In this document: one piece after another, positions 34,920-44,173 of the stretch | Numbering within the stretch: the stretch's first letter is position 1 | Layout of the letters: every line of letters starts with the position of its first letter | NCBI GenBank assembly: GCA_017437785.1 | Contig: JAFRXH010000023.1 | Location: forward strand, 61,267 to 125,266 | DNA length: 64,000 nt | Source: Lachnospiraceae bacterium | GTDB taxonomy: Bacteria; Bacillota; Clostridia; Lachnospirales; Lachnospiraceae | Direction of reading: 5' to 3' | Notes under the pieces: generated by a model | What the model was told of the DNA's origin: nothing | Database searches by the model: none | Seen by the model: only the letters and a program-made list of their open reading frames with translations | Position numbers and translations under genes: made by a program

Positions 34920-36284
34920 ATGAGCGAAATCCCTTATAAGATCTATCTTGAAGAAAATGAGATGCCCGACAAATGGTATAATGTCCGTGCAGATATGAAA
35001 AAGAAACCTGCACCCATCTTAAATCCCGGCACCTTAAAACCCGTCACCTTAGAAGAGCTTTCGGGCATATTCTGCGAAGAGCTGGCTAAACAGGAACTGG
35101 ATGATACTACCGCATACTTTGACATTCCCGAAGATATAAGGAATTTCTACAAGATGTACCGCCCCTCTCCCTTGGTAAGAGCCTATTGCCTCGAGAAGAA
35201 GCTCGACACTCCCGCTCATATCTATTATAAATTTGAAGGTAATAATACATCCGGCAGCCACAAACTCAATTCTGCCATAGCACAGGCTTATTATGCAAAG
35301 AAACAGGGCCTTAAGGGTGTGACCACCGAGACCGGAGCCGGCCAGTGGGGTACCGCACTCTCCATGGCTTGCTCTTATTTTGATCTGGACTGCCAGGTAT
35401 ACATGGTTTAGGTCTCCTACGAACAGAAGCCCTTCCGCCGCGAAGTGATGCGCACTTACGGTGCCACCGTAACTCCCTCACCTTCCATGAACACGGAAGT
35501 CGGCCGCAGGATAAACGCAGAATTTCCCGGTACGACCGGAAGCCTGGGCTGCGCTATCTCCGAGGCTGTCGAAGCTGCACTCTCACAGGAAGGCTATCGT
35601 TATGTGCTGGGATCGGTCCTTGCCCAGGTACTCTTACATCAGTCCGTGATCGGTCTTGAAACAAAAGCTGCACTTGATAAATATGGTATAAAGGCAGACA
35701 TGATCATCGGCTGTGCAGGTGGCGGATCCAATCTGGGTGGTCTTATCTCTCCTTTTGCCGGCGAGATGTTACGCGGTGAAGCAGACTACGATATCATCGC
35801 CGTAGAGCCCGCATCATGCCCCAGCTTGACACGTGGCGTTTATGCTTATGACTTCTGTGATACCGGCAAGGTATGCCCTCTTGCTAAGATGTATACGCTC
35901 GGCAGCAGCTTTATCCCTTCGGCTAACCACGCCGGCGGCCTGCGTTATCACGGAATGAGCAGTATCGTTTCCGAACTCTATGACCAGAAGATCTTAAGCG
36001 CAAGAAGTGTGGAACAGACCAGCGTATTCGAGGCAGCAAGGACCTTTGCCCGCGTAGAAGGCATACTCCCCGCTCCCGAATCAAGCCATGCAATCAAGGT
36101 AGCAATAGATGAAGCACTCAAATGCAAGGAAACCGGCGAAGAAAAGAACATCGTATTCGGCCTTACCGGTACAGGCTACTTCGACATGGTCGCATATCAG
36201 AAATTCAATGACGGTGAAATGAGTGACTACATCCCTACGGATGAAGACCTCAGGAAATCCATAGAGTGTCTTCCCAAGGTATAA
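34920..36284 (+). pseudogene. trpB: Tryptophan synthase beta-like protein (TrpB2 type) with an internal in-frame TAG
   Basis: PLP-dependent TrpB2-type enzyme (tryptophan from indole and serine), 454 codons including one stop. The frame runs MSEIPYKIYLEENEMPDKWY onward, with the PLP-lysine motif GSHKLNSAIAQAYYAKKQG, ETGAGQWGTALS, then YMV, TAG at 35409-35411, and continues in the same frame with VSYEQKPFRREVMRTYGA, GCAGGGSNLGG (phosphate loop) and GLTGTGYFD. From family memory the TAG sits where a Lys or Arg is expected, so a single A-to-T change of AAG would explain it. No frameshift is present. Either the gene is inactivated, the stop is suppressed, or the base is an error. It is monocistronic, and flanked by inverted repeats. 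Confidence 0.9.
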
Positions 36285-36316
36285 TCAATACAACGGACAG
36301 GTAAAAGAGGATGTGT

Positions 36317-36339
36317 ACAGGGGACGGTTCTCTGTACCC
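36317..36339 (-). repeat. Inverted repeat copy downstream of trpB2
   Basis: Exact reverse complement of the 23-bp element at 34811-34833, lying 32 bases after the trpB2 stop and 26 bases before the corA stop. On transcripts it could form a hairpin and might help terminate either gene, but no T-run follows. Confidence 0.85.
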
Positions 36340-36364
36340 ATCCCCCGTATCCGTTTATCCCGCT

Positions 36365-37198
36365 TTAATTCTTAAGCCAGCCCTTTTTCTTAAATACAAT
36401 AAAGCAGGTGATAACAATCAACACACAGACTCCGATCACGATAGGATATGAATAATCAAATTCAAATTCCGGCATCTTCAGATTCATGCCGTACCATCCG
36501 GCAATAAGCGACAGCGGCATAAAAATCGACGTGACCAGGGTGAATACCTTCATCAGTCTGTTCTGTTCAATATCTATCTGGGCCTGATAGGACTCACGTA
36601 CCTGGACAATATACTCCCTTAAGTTCATAACCTCTTTAGAGATGCGTTCTATCCTGTTATCAAGTATCTCAAAGTATTTTACAAACTCATCTCCCAGCAC
36701 ATCATTGTCATTATCTATAAGTTCCTCAAATATCCGTTCAAACTGCTCATAGTATTTTTTCAAATGAAGGATATGATAACGCATATCCACTATCTTCTCC
36801 CTAACCTTATCCGAGATCCCGTGGATCACTTTATCATCCAGATCGGATATCGCATCCTCCAGCTCGTCGAGATATTTACTGTCTGAGACAAACAACTTCT
36901 TAAAGAAGTTATACAGGGTCCTTTCGTTGCAATCCGTCTGCGCAAAACACCTGCACGCTTCTTTATACGACATCTCATTTTCGCATATGACAAACACATC
37001 ATCCTTATCTATATAGATAAGGATCTGGGACGGTTCCGACTCGTCATCCTTAATATCATACCAGTCAAAAGCGATGATATCGAACTTGTCAAAAGCCTCA
37101 AAAGTTTCTATCTGCCCCTCATTGATATGAGCAATGACAGGCTCCTCCATCTCTTCCAGATAATCATTGACATCAGCCCTGTATATAACCTTCTGCAA
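36365..37198 (-). CDS. CorA-family magnesium/divalent cation transporter
   Basis: 277 residues. A long cytoplasmic alpha/beta and helical domain (residues 1-215) precedes two C-terminal transmembrane helices. The first ends with the CorA signature YGMN in LIAGWYGMNLKMPEF, and a short periplasmic loop leads to the second. The sequence is on the short side for CorA but complete. The start is a TTG with GGAGGGAGG six bases upstream. It lies 79 bases downstream of the broken feoB on the same strand, so it may share its transcript. Confidence 0.92.
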   Translation of the reverse strand: MQKVIYRADVNDYLEEMEEPVIAHINEGQIETFEAFDKFDIIAFDWYDIKDDESEPSQILIYIDKDDVFVICENEMSYKEACRCFAQTDCNERTLYNFFKKLFVSDSKYLDELEDAISDLDDKVIHGISDKVREKIVDMRYHILHLKKYYEQFERIFEELIDNDNDVLGDEFVKYFEILDNRIERISKEVMNLREYIVQVRESYQAQIDIEQNRLMKVFTLVTSIFMPLSLIAGWYGMNLKMPEFEFDYSYPIVIGVCVLIVITCFIVFKKKGWLKN

Positions 37199-37277
37199 AT
37201 CAAACCTCCCTCCAAGCCGCGAAAGCCCCCCCGGCTTAATAACTATTTATTTAATAAGACAGCGCATCCTCCCTGCC

Positions 37278-39622
37278 TTATAAGACCGATCCGAATATAA
37301 GATTAGCCGCCAGTGCAGCCAGCCACGCCACCGCACATTGCCAGAGTACCACAAACACCGCCCATTTATGCCCCAGCTCACGTCTTATCGCAGCTACTGC
37401 TGCCACGCAAGGTGTATATAAAAGACAGAATACCAGAAGTGACAGCGCCGACGCCGCGTTCATCATGTTTCCCGCTCCGCCCTCTGTCCCAAAGAGCACC
37501 TCTAGGACAGACACCACACTTTCCTTCGCGATAAAGCCGGAAAACAGCGCCGTTACTATCCTCCAGTCGCCCAGTCCCACAGGCTTAAATACCGGCACCA
37601 GTATTCCGGATATCATCGCCAGTATGCTCTCGTGCGAGCTTTGGGCAAATTCCAGCTTAAGATCAAAGCTCTTAAGAAACCATACCAGCACCGATGCCAC
37701 CAGTATCACGCTGAAAGCCCTCTGCAGGAAATCCTTGGTCTTTTCCCACATAAGCAGCATCACACTTTTAAGTCCGGGCATACGGTAATTGGGGAGCTCC
37801 ATGACAAAAGGCACCGCTTCCCCTTTAAAAAGCGTCTTTTTAAAAACAAATGCCACCGCCACAGAGAAAACTATGCCCAGTACATACAGCCCCACCATGA
37901 CCGGCGCCTTATATCTCGGGAAGAACACATCTACAAAGAAAGCATATATCGGCAGTTTGGCCGTACAGCTCATAAAAGGAGTCAGCAGTATGGTCATCTT
38001 TCTGTCGCGTTCACTGGGCAGCGTCCTGGTGGACATTACTGCCGGCACCGTACAGCCGAAGCCCAAAAGCATAGGCACTATACTGCGCCCGGAAAGTCCC
38101 AGCTTACGGAAGATCTTATCCATAAAGAAAGCAACACGTGCGATATATCCGCTGTCCTCTAAGAGCGAAAGGAAAAAGAACATGGTGACTATTATAGGCA
38201 CAAAGCTCAAAACACTGCCTACTCCTTCAAATATCCCTTCGGTTATCAGGCGGTGGAATACTTCGTTAACCCCGGCATTAGCCATTGCGGTATCAGCCGC
38301 CAGGGTGAGCGCTCCTATGCCCTCCTCAAGTATCCCTTGCAGAAAAGCCCCTATAACATTAAATGTCAGGAAAATACCATTCCCATAATAGCGATAAATA
38401 AAGGGATCGCGGTAAATCTTCCCGTCAGTACCTTATCGATCCTGCGGCTGCGTATATGTTCCCGGCTCTCATGAGGTTTATTAACACACTCCTCACATAC
38501 TTTAGAGATAAAGCAGAAACGCATATCGGCTATAGCCGCACTACGATCCAACCCTCTTTCCTTCTCCATCTGAAGGACTATATGCTCAAGCGTCTCGGTC
38601 TCATTCTTATCCAGGCCCAGCCGCTTTAATACCTGATCATCCCCCTCTATCAGCTTGGATGCCGCAAATCTGAGAGGCAGCCCATGCTCCTTTGCATGAT
38701 CCTCCACCAGATGTGCCACCGCATGCAGACAACGGTGAACCGCGCCGCCGTTATCATCCTGACTGCAAAAGTCCTGCTCAAGGGGCTTCTCACGATACCT
38801 GGCAATATGAATCGCATGCTTTATCAGCTCGTCGATACCTTCATTCTTAGCCGCGGATATAGGAACTACAGGTGTCCCCAGCATATGTTCCATCCTGTTT
38901 ACATCTATAGATCCGCCATTACCCGTCAGCTCATCCATCATGTTGAGTGCCACCACGACAGGGATATCCATCTCAAGAAGCTGCATCGTCAGATAAAGAT
39001 TACGCTCTATATTTGTAGCGTCCACTATATTGATAACGCCGTGCGGTTTTTCGTCCAGGACGAAATTTCGGGACACCAGCTCCTCTGCGGTATAAGGCGA
39101 CATGGAATAGATGCCCGGCAGATCGGTCACAAGCGTGTTTTTATATCCCCTGATCTCACCGTCTTTTTTATCAACGGTTACTCCCGGGAAATTCCCCACA
39201 TGCTGGTTGGCACCTGTCAGCTGGTTAAAAAGCGTGGTCTTTCCGCTGTTTTGGTTCCCTACCAGGGCAAAACTCAATATCTCCGTATCCGGCAGCGGAT
39301 CACCGCTCCCCTTTGGGTGAAATTTGCCTTCCTCACCCAGTCCCGGATGAGGCGTGGTATTCTCTACACTTCTTGGCTTATTCTGCTTCTGTTTTGACTC
39401 AGAGGGCGTTATCCCGATCTTACCGGCATCGGCGAGACGCATGGTCAGCTCATACCCATGTATCCTTATCTCCATGGGATCACCTAAGGGTGCGAATTTG
39501 ATCACGCTCACTTCTGCTCCGGGTATCACTCCCATATCAAGGAAATGCTGTCTTAATGCGCCTTCCCCGGCCACCTCTGTTATTATGCCGCTTTTACCGA
39601 TTTCCAGATCTTTAAGTGTCAT
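37278..39622 (-). pseudogene. feoB: FeoA-FeoB fusion ferrous iron transporter, disrupted by a single-base frameshift
   Basis: Residues 1-75 are a FeoA SH3-like domain. After a polar linker comes the FeoB G domain (G1 GNQNSGKTT, G3 DLPG, G4 NMMD), a helical insertion and the start of the membrane domain (FTAIPLFIAIMGMVFS), where TGA at 38366-38368 ends the first frame. The rest of the channel (LTFNVIGAFLQGILEEG..., two Gate motifs, end LIFGSVL) continues in the -1 frame to 37278. Loss of one base just before the stop explains it; I see no canonical slippery heptamer. The first part has a good ribosome site (GGAGAAGGG). It follows the WYL regulator gene by 27 bases. Confidence 0.9.
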
Positions 39623-39649
39623 TGCCCTTCTCCGCTCTAAAGTGCTATA

Positions 39650-40636
39650 TCAATACAGCTTCTTTAAAGCTTCCAGTTCCTGTTTGAATTTGGTCACCAC
39701 GGATTTAGGTCCCGTGATCTTTATATTTTTGCCCAGCGCAAATATCCATCCGAAGAACTGATCGCTAAGTGCCACTTCGACATATGTTTCGTACCAGCCC
39801 TTCTCTTTTGTCTTATTGATCTTTATGTCCTTTCCGAAGCGGTCGATCAGTACGCCAACGATCTCTTCCTTAAACATCAGCTTGACCCTTATTTCTTCTC
39901 CGGCATACATGCCAAAGTTCTTCCTGCTGTAGCTTGCAGGATCGAAAGCTTTAAAGCTGTCGCGTCCCCTGCGTTTTTCATCCGTCAGTTCTATATCCTG
40001 CATCTTGTCAACGCGGTAATGTCTTATCGAATCGGATTCCTCATCGTGCGCTATAAGATAATAATTCTCATCATCCCATATCAGAGCCCAGGGACTGACC
40101 CTGTAAAAGCCCTCACGCCTTGGCACCATCTCTTTATCCGTATTCCACTTCATATATCTGAAACGTATCACACGGTTATTTGCGATAGCTCTGTGGATCT
40201 CATCCACAATATAGTAGATGCTCTCGTTCATGGTCTTGATCCTGCCCTGCACCATCACCTGTCTTTTTAGCTGCATGGCTTCATATACACTCACAAACGA
40301 TGTAAGCTTCTTTATCAGTTCATTTGACTTTTTCTCGGTTATGAACTTGGAGGACTGTATGGCATCTACCAAAAGTTTAAGCTCTGCTATCTCAAAATGC
40401 TTATTACCGACATGGTAATAAAATCCGCGCCCTATCTTTTCACCTATTATGTCCAGCCCCAGGACGCTTAAAGCCTGCAGATCATCGTAAAGGCTCTTAC
40501 GATCCGCACTCACTCCGTACTCTTCAAGTTCCGTGATCATTTCGGCCATGGACATCATATGCTCGTCATCCGTCTTTTCGAGCATGATCTTTGCAAGATA
40601 ATAAAGTTTCAGTTTCTGTCCGCTTCCCTTTGGCAT
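39650..40636 (-). CDS. WYL-domain transcriptional regulator
   Basis: 328 residues. An N-terminal winged helix-turn-helix (residues 1-75, with SADRKSLYDDLQALSVLG) is followed by a WYL domain (about 145-225: HRAIANNRVIRFRYM, WALIWDDENYYLIAHDEES, IRHYRVDKM) and a WCX-type C-terminal extension. WYL regulators sense nucleic acids or nucleotides, or other small ligands. AAGGAGG precedes the ATG. It is immediately upstream of feoAB and downstream of the solute-binding lipoprotein gene, so it may be co-transcribed with the iron transporter genes. Confidence 0.92.
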   Translation of the reverse strand: MPKGSGQKLKLYYLAKIMLEKTDDEHMMSMAEMITELEEYGVSADRKSLYDDLQALSVLGLDIIGEKIGRGFYYHVGNKHFEIAELKLLVDAIQSSKFITEKKSNELIKKLTSFVSVYEAMQLKRQVMVQGRIKTMNESIYYIVDEIHRAIANNRVIRFRYMKWNTDKEMVPRREGFYRVSPWALIWDDENYYLIAHDEESDSIRHYRVDKMQDIELTDEKRRGRDSFKAFDPASYSRKNFGMYAGEEIRVKLMFKEEIVGVLIDRFGKDIKINKTKEKGWYETYVEVALSDQFFGWIFALGKNIKITGPKSVVTKFKQELEALKKLY

Positions 40637-40651
40637 GACTAAGTCCTCCTT

Positions 40652-42274
40652 TTACCTGCCGTTTAGCTCTTTAATGATTTTTTCTGATATTTCGCCGTAC
40701 TTTTGCTTGTATTCATCAACAGCTTCTTTACCGCTGCACTTACCGTCCGCCACTTTATGTATAAGATCCACTCTTGCCTTTACCAGCTTTTTAACATCAG
40801 GATCCGCAACATCTATAGGCGCACTGATGGGCTTCTCCGCACTGTATCTTCTTAAGAATTCCTTGCTCCGCTCAACCAGCTCATCTTTTCGGGATGCGTC
40901 TGTCTCTACCGGCGCTATGCAATACTCCCAGTTAACATTCTTTGTATTCTTCATCCACAGCTTCTGAACCGCATCGCCATCAAGCATGGTCTCAAACAGC
41001 ACATTAAATACAGCCTGTTCACGGGCGCTGTTTCCGTCTCCGTCATCAACGATGACCCAGACCGGCGCTTCCCCTCTTAAATAGCCGCCCCTGCCGTTTA
41101 CTATCTCTTTTATCGGCGGAAGCATAAGCAGCCTGTCATCTTCAAGATCCGTATCGACCCCGTTTTCTTCCATTTTGGCCGTAAGCGTTCTCATCCAGTC
41201 ACCGGCCCAGTAGTTCAGGCTCATTTCCGATCTGGACCTCGCCGCTGATGTAAATTTCTCCCTTGCTGCCTCGACATCCGCTTCTTTTGTGTCGCTGTCG
41301 ATGACACCTTCTTTTACCGCAAGCGCTATCCTGTCTAAAGCAACTATATTGGCCTGCTGAGTAAATCCATCCACCCATTCATCGCCGTCAAGATAGAATA
41401 CCGGATATGCATCCTGCCAGAATTCGGGCAGCATATCAATATACGGCTCATCTTCAGTAATGTATCCGGCCGCTATCACTCCCGATACATTACCTGCGCT
41501 GAAATACTTAAGCATGTCGTAATACTTGTCAAAAGTATCGATATCCTCTATCTTATCAATGCCTTCGGTATTTTTAGCATATATATCAAACCACGATGCC
41601 TTCACATAGGTGATACAGCCATTTCCGTAGCAGGGCATGAATCCATACATCCTGCCGTCTTCATCCTTAAGATCCTCATTCACATCCGGCTGCGCTATCC
41701 TTTTTTGAAAGTCTGCCGCATCATAAGCACCGGCCATATCCCATAAATAACCGGCATCGGAATATGCTTTAAACATTGATGCACTCATTATAAGCGCATC
41801 CGGAGCCTCAGCCCCCTCATGCCGGGCGTTAAGCAGGCTGCCCACTTCTTCCACATACTCATCACGGCTGTAGCTGTTCATCTCAAGCTTTACATTTATG
41901 CCGTGATTTTCAGATACAGTCTGTTCCCAGCTGCTTATGAAGTTCTCCATCGCCTTATCGCTGCCGGGGCCGAATCTGCTGTCCACAGCTATCACAATGT
42001 CCGTAAGCTCATACTCTTCTTCTGCCGCCTGTGCTGCATCGTCATCATCTTTATCCGTATCCGGAATTTCTTCAGATATTTTTTCAACGTCCGCTGTGCC
42101 AAAGCCGTCATCCGTATCTTTAATAAGCTCCTCTTCCGGCATTATCTTTTCCTCACCGGCATCTGCCATATCCGCAGGCGTATTGCCTGCGGTGATAACA
42201 GCTTTAGAGCAGGAAGATGCCAATACCATAACAGCTGTCAGCACCGGCAAAACCCATTTCAGTCTGTTCTTCAT
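40652..42274 (-). CDS. Extracellular solute-binding lipoprotein (family 1 type)
   Basis: About 540 residues. A lipoprotein signal (KNRLKWVLPVLTAVMVLASSC, lipobox LASSC) is followed by a Glu/Asp-rich linker and a domain of the sugar-type ABC solute-binding fold (DIVIAVDSRFGPGSDKAME, YSDAGYLWDMAGAYD, GYLRGEAPVWVIVDDGDG). ATG 42274 gives the proper signal; an in-frame ATG at 42334 lies within the upstream metallo-hydrolase gene. The ribosome site is weak, so coupling to that gene is likely. No permease or ATPase genes are adjacent, so it is an orphan binding protein or a sensor partner. Confidence 0.85.
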   Translation of the reverse strand: MKNRLKWVLPVLTAVMVLASSCSKAVITAGNTPADMADAGEEKIMPEEELIKDTDDGFGTADVEKISEEIPDTDKDDDDAAQAAEEEYELTDIVIAVDSRFGPGSDKAMENFISSWEQTVSENHGINVKLEMNSYSRDEYVEEVGSLLNARHEGAEAPDALIMSASMFKAYSDAGYLWDMAGAYDAADFQKRIAQPDVNEDLKDEDGRMYGFMPCYGNGCITYVKASWFDIYAKNTEGIDKIEDIDTFDKYYDMLKYFSAGNVSGVIAAGYITEDEPYIDMLPEFWQDAYPVFYLDGDEWVDGFTQQANIVALDRIALAVKEGVIDSDTKEADVEAAREKFTSAARSRSEMSLNYWAGDWMRTLTAKMEENGVDTDLEDDRLLMLPPIKEIVNGRGGYLRGEAPVWVIVDDGDGNSAREQAVFNVLFETMLDGDAVQKLWMKNTKNVNWEYCIAPVETDASRKDELVERSKEFLRRYSAEKPISAPIDVADPDVKKLVKARVDLIHKVADGKCSGKEAVDEYKQKYGEISEKIIKELNGR

Positions 42275-42302
42275 GTTGTCTTTTGCCAAAGCTCGCTTTT
42301 TG

Positions 42303-42938
42303 TTATCCGAAAAGCGGATTGTACTCCTTTTCATGTCCTATTGTTGTAGACGGTCCGTGTCCGGGATATACTATCGTATCGTCCGGCAGTACAAAGAGCT
42401 TCTGTTCAACCGATTCGCGCAGGCTCTTTAGCTTGCCTGTAGGGAAATCGGTCCTTCCGTATGATTCCGCAAACAAAGTGTCCCCGCCAATAAGTATCCC
42501 CGCTTCTTCAAAATAAAAGCAGCAGCTTCCTATCGTATGACCGGGCGTTGCGATCACGCGGCATTTCTTATCTCCGTACTCAAGCACATCACCGTCGTTA
42601 AAAAAGCCGTCGGCTTCAAGTGTTATGGGCCGGTGCATCTGTGCAGATACATTAACGTAAGGGTCCTTAAGCAGCACCTTTTCGGCTTCCATAGCCAGTA
42701 TCTTTGCACCGCTTTCTTTTCTTAAGGCATCCGCGCCGCCGATATGATCAAAATGCCCATGTGTTAAAAGTATGACTTCCACCTCAAAGCCTTTTTCTTT
42801 AAGTTTGTCATTTATATATTTTCCCTGTGCCGCAGGATCAAAAAAGATGATCTTTTCTTCACCTTCTCTGTATACAAAAAAACAATTGGTCTGCATATTG
42901 CCTACGACCATCCTGCCAACCTTAAGCGCTGCGCTCAT
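42303..42938 (-). CDS. MBL-fold metallo-hydrolase (glyoxalase II-like)
   Basis: 211 residues, one metallo-beta-lactamase fold domain. The dinuclear metal motif is LLTHGHFDHIGG, with further ligands in ATPGHTIGS, GGDTLF and YPGHGPSTT. This is the small hydroxyacylglutathione-hydrolase-like (YcbL) subgroup; the substrate is not defined by sequence. AAGGAGG precedes the second of two adjacent start codons (42938). It follows the membrane glycosyltransferase-like gene by about 25 bases and overlaps the long version of the lipoprotein gene. Confidence 0.92.
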   Translation of the reverse strand: MSAALKVGRMVVGNMQTNCFFVYREGEEKIIFFDPAAQGKYINDKLKEKGFEVEVILLTHGHFDHIGGADALRKESGAKILAMEAEKVLLKDPYVNVSAQMHRPITLEADGFFNDGDVLEYGDKKCRVIATPGHTIGSCCFYFEEAGILIGGDTLFAESYGRTDFPTGKLKSLRESVEQKLFVLPDDTIVYPGHGPSTTIGHEKEYNPLFG

Positions 42939-42964
42939 CACATTTCCTCCTTATCGTCACTGAT

Positions 42965-44143
42965 CTAAACCGTCTGCGTCTGTGGTTTTTTCTCATCCGC
43001 AGAATGCAGCACGGTATACGTAAACCAAGCATAAACAAACAATTCAATAAAGGCGTCCTCCCTGCCCAGGCCATTGGCGTGTACCAGGAAAGGCGCATAT
43101 GCCATAAAGCTCAAAAAGCCGGAAAACACCGCAAATCTGATATAACGCTTATCAAAAAATGCCGTAACCACCAGCAGTATATCAAGCGGATACGCATAGC
43201 GCTCATGCATGTTGGGCAGGAAAAAGATACATGTCCAGGCAAAATATGAGGCAGCCGCAAAGAACTCCCCGGGCTTATCAAGTTTTACACGTTTAGATGC
43301 GATCATATAAATGCCTATACCGCATAATGCCACACTCAGCATGATCGCAAATGCACCGAAATCCGGATATTCGTTCCCGAATACCAGCCAGATGCTGCGG
43401 GAGTTCATATACATGCTCTTGTAGGTGGATGTCTGATCGATATACACCTGAAACGGTGCCAAAAGATCACGTCCGAAAATATAAGCCACTATGCCGCTGC
43501 CCCAGAACGATATAAGGCTTACAGCAAACATCATGATCGTAAAACGCTTCTTAACCAGATAGCACGCCAGAAAAAAAGGAACTATTATTATGGTCTGAAG
43601 TTTGAACGCAAAAGAAAGTCCCAGGAATATAAAGGATAAAAGATGTTTATCCTTATACAATAAACATACGGCTATCAGCATGCAAAATGCATACATTGAA
43701 TCGCACTGTCCCCAATAAGCCGAATTCAGCGCTACCGATGGCATAAAAAGAACTACGGTCAGGACCGCATTAAATGTTCTTCCGAACAAAGGCTCATCAA
43801 GTGATCTGCTCACAAAAAAAGCCGCCGTAAAAGCCATGAGAAAATCAAAGATGATCGAAAAAGCCTTGAACATTGTCATCGGATTAAGCGGGATATAAGT
43901 CATCAGCGCTATAAAAGTCTGATAAAGAATATTATAATCCCCTATCTGTTCTTTCAGTCCGCTAAAACCTCCCGCTTCTTTCATCTGATCGTACCAGCTT
44001 AGCAGGAATACCCTCATATCTTCCGACAGAAAGTGCCTGCCGATCAGACGGATATAAAACGCAAGACCGACGATAGCTGCAAAATACAGTATCGATATGT
44101 GCTTTTCAATGAACTCTATAAATTTTCGCTCCAACGCGGGCAT
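42965..44143 (-). CDS. Polytopic membrane protein, probable GT-C type glycosyltransferase
   Basis: 392 residues with about ten transmembrane segments. The first loop carries LSEDMRVFLLSWYDQMKEAGG, where an acidic residue in the first extracellular loop is typical of GT-C glycosyltransferases that use polyprenyl-linked sugars, and the body resembles bacterial mannosyltransferase-like (GT87 or DUF2029-type) proteins, for example SAYWGQCDSMYAFCMLIAV and LPNMHERYAYPLDILLV. The sugar and acceptor are unknown. AAAGGAAG precedes the ATG. The gene lies between the diguanylate cyclase at 44174 and the MBL gene, all on one strand and closely spaced. Confidence 0.75.
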   Translation of the reverse strand: MPALERKFIEFIEKHISILYFAAIVGLAFYIRLIGRHFLSEDMRVFLLSWYDQMKEAGGFSGLKEQIGDYNILYQTFIALMTYIPLNPMTMFKAFSIIFDFLMAFTAAFFVSRSLDEPLFGRTFNAVLTVVLFMPSVALNSAYWGQCDSMYAFCMLIAVCLLYKDKHLLSFIFLGLSFAFKLQTIIIVPFFLACYLVKKRFTIMMFAVSLISFWGSGIVAYIFGRDLLAPFQVYIDQTSTYKSMYMNSRSIWLVFGNEYPDFGAFAIMLSVALCGIGIYMIASKRVKLDKPGEFFAAASYFAWTCIFFLPNMHERYAYPLDILLVVTAFFDKRYIRFAVFSGFLSFMAYAPFLVHANGLGREDAFIELFVYAWFTYTVLHSADEKKPQTQTV

Positions 44144-44173
44144 TAACTATATTCTTCCTTTCAGTTTTGATCT

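Noticed and set aside
35409-35411. Pyrrolysine or other recoding of the TAG in trpB2
   Set aside because: No PYLIS-like context or pyl genes are in the window, and the expected residue is an ordinary Lys/Arg in a family not known to use pyrrolysine.
38360-38375. Programmed -1 frameshift in feoB
   Set aside because: The local bases do not form an X XXY YYZ slippery heptamer in frame and no downstream pseudoknot is evident; mutation or error is simpler.
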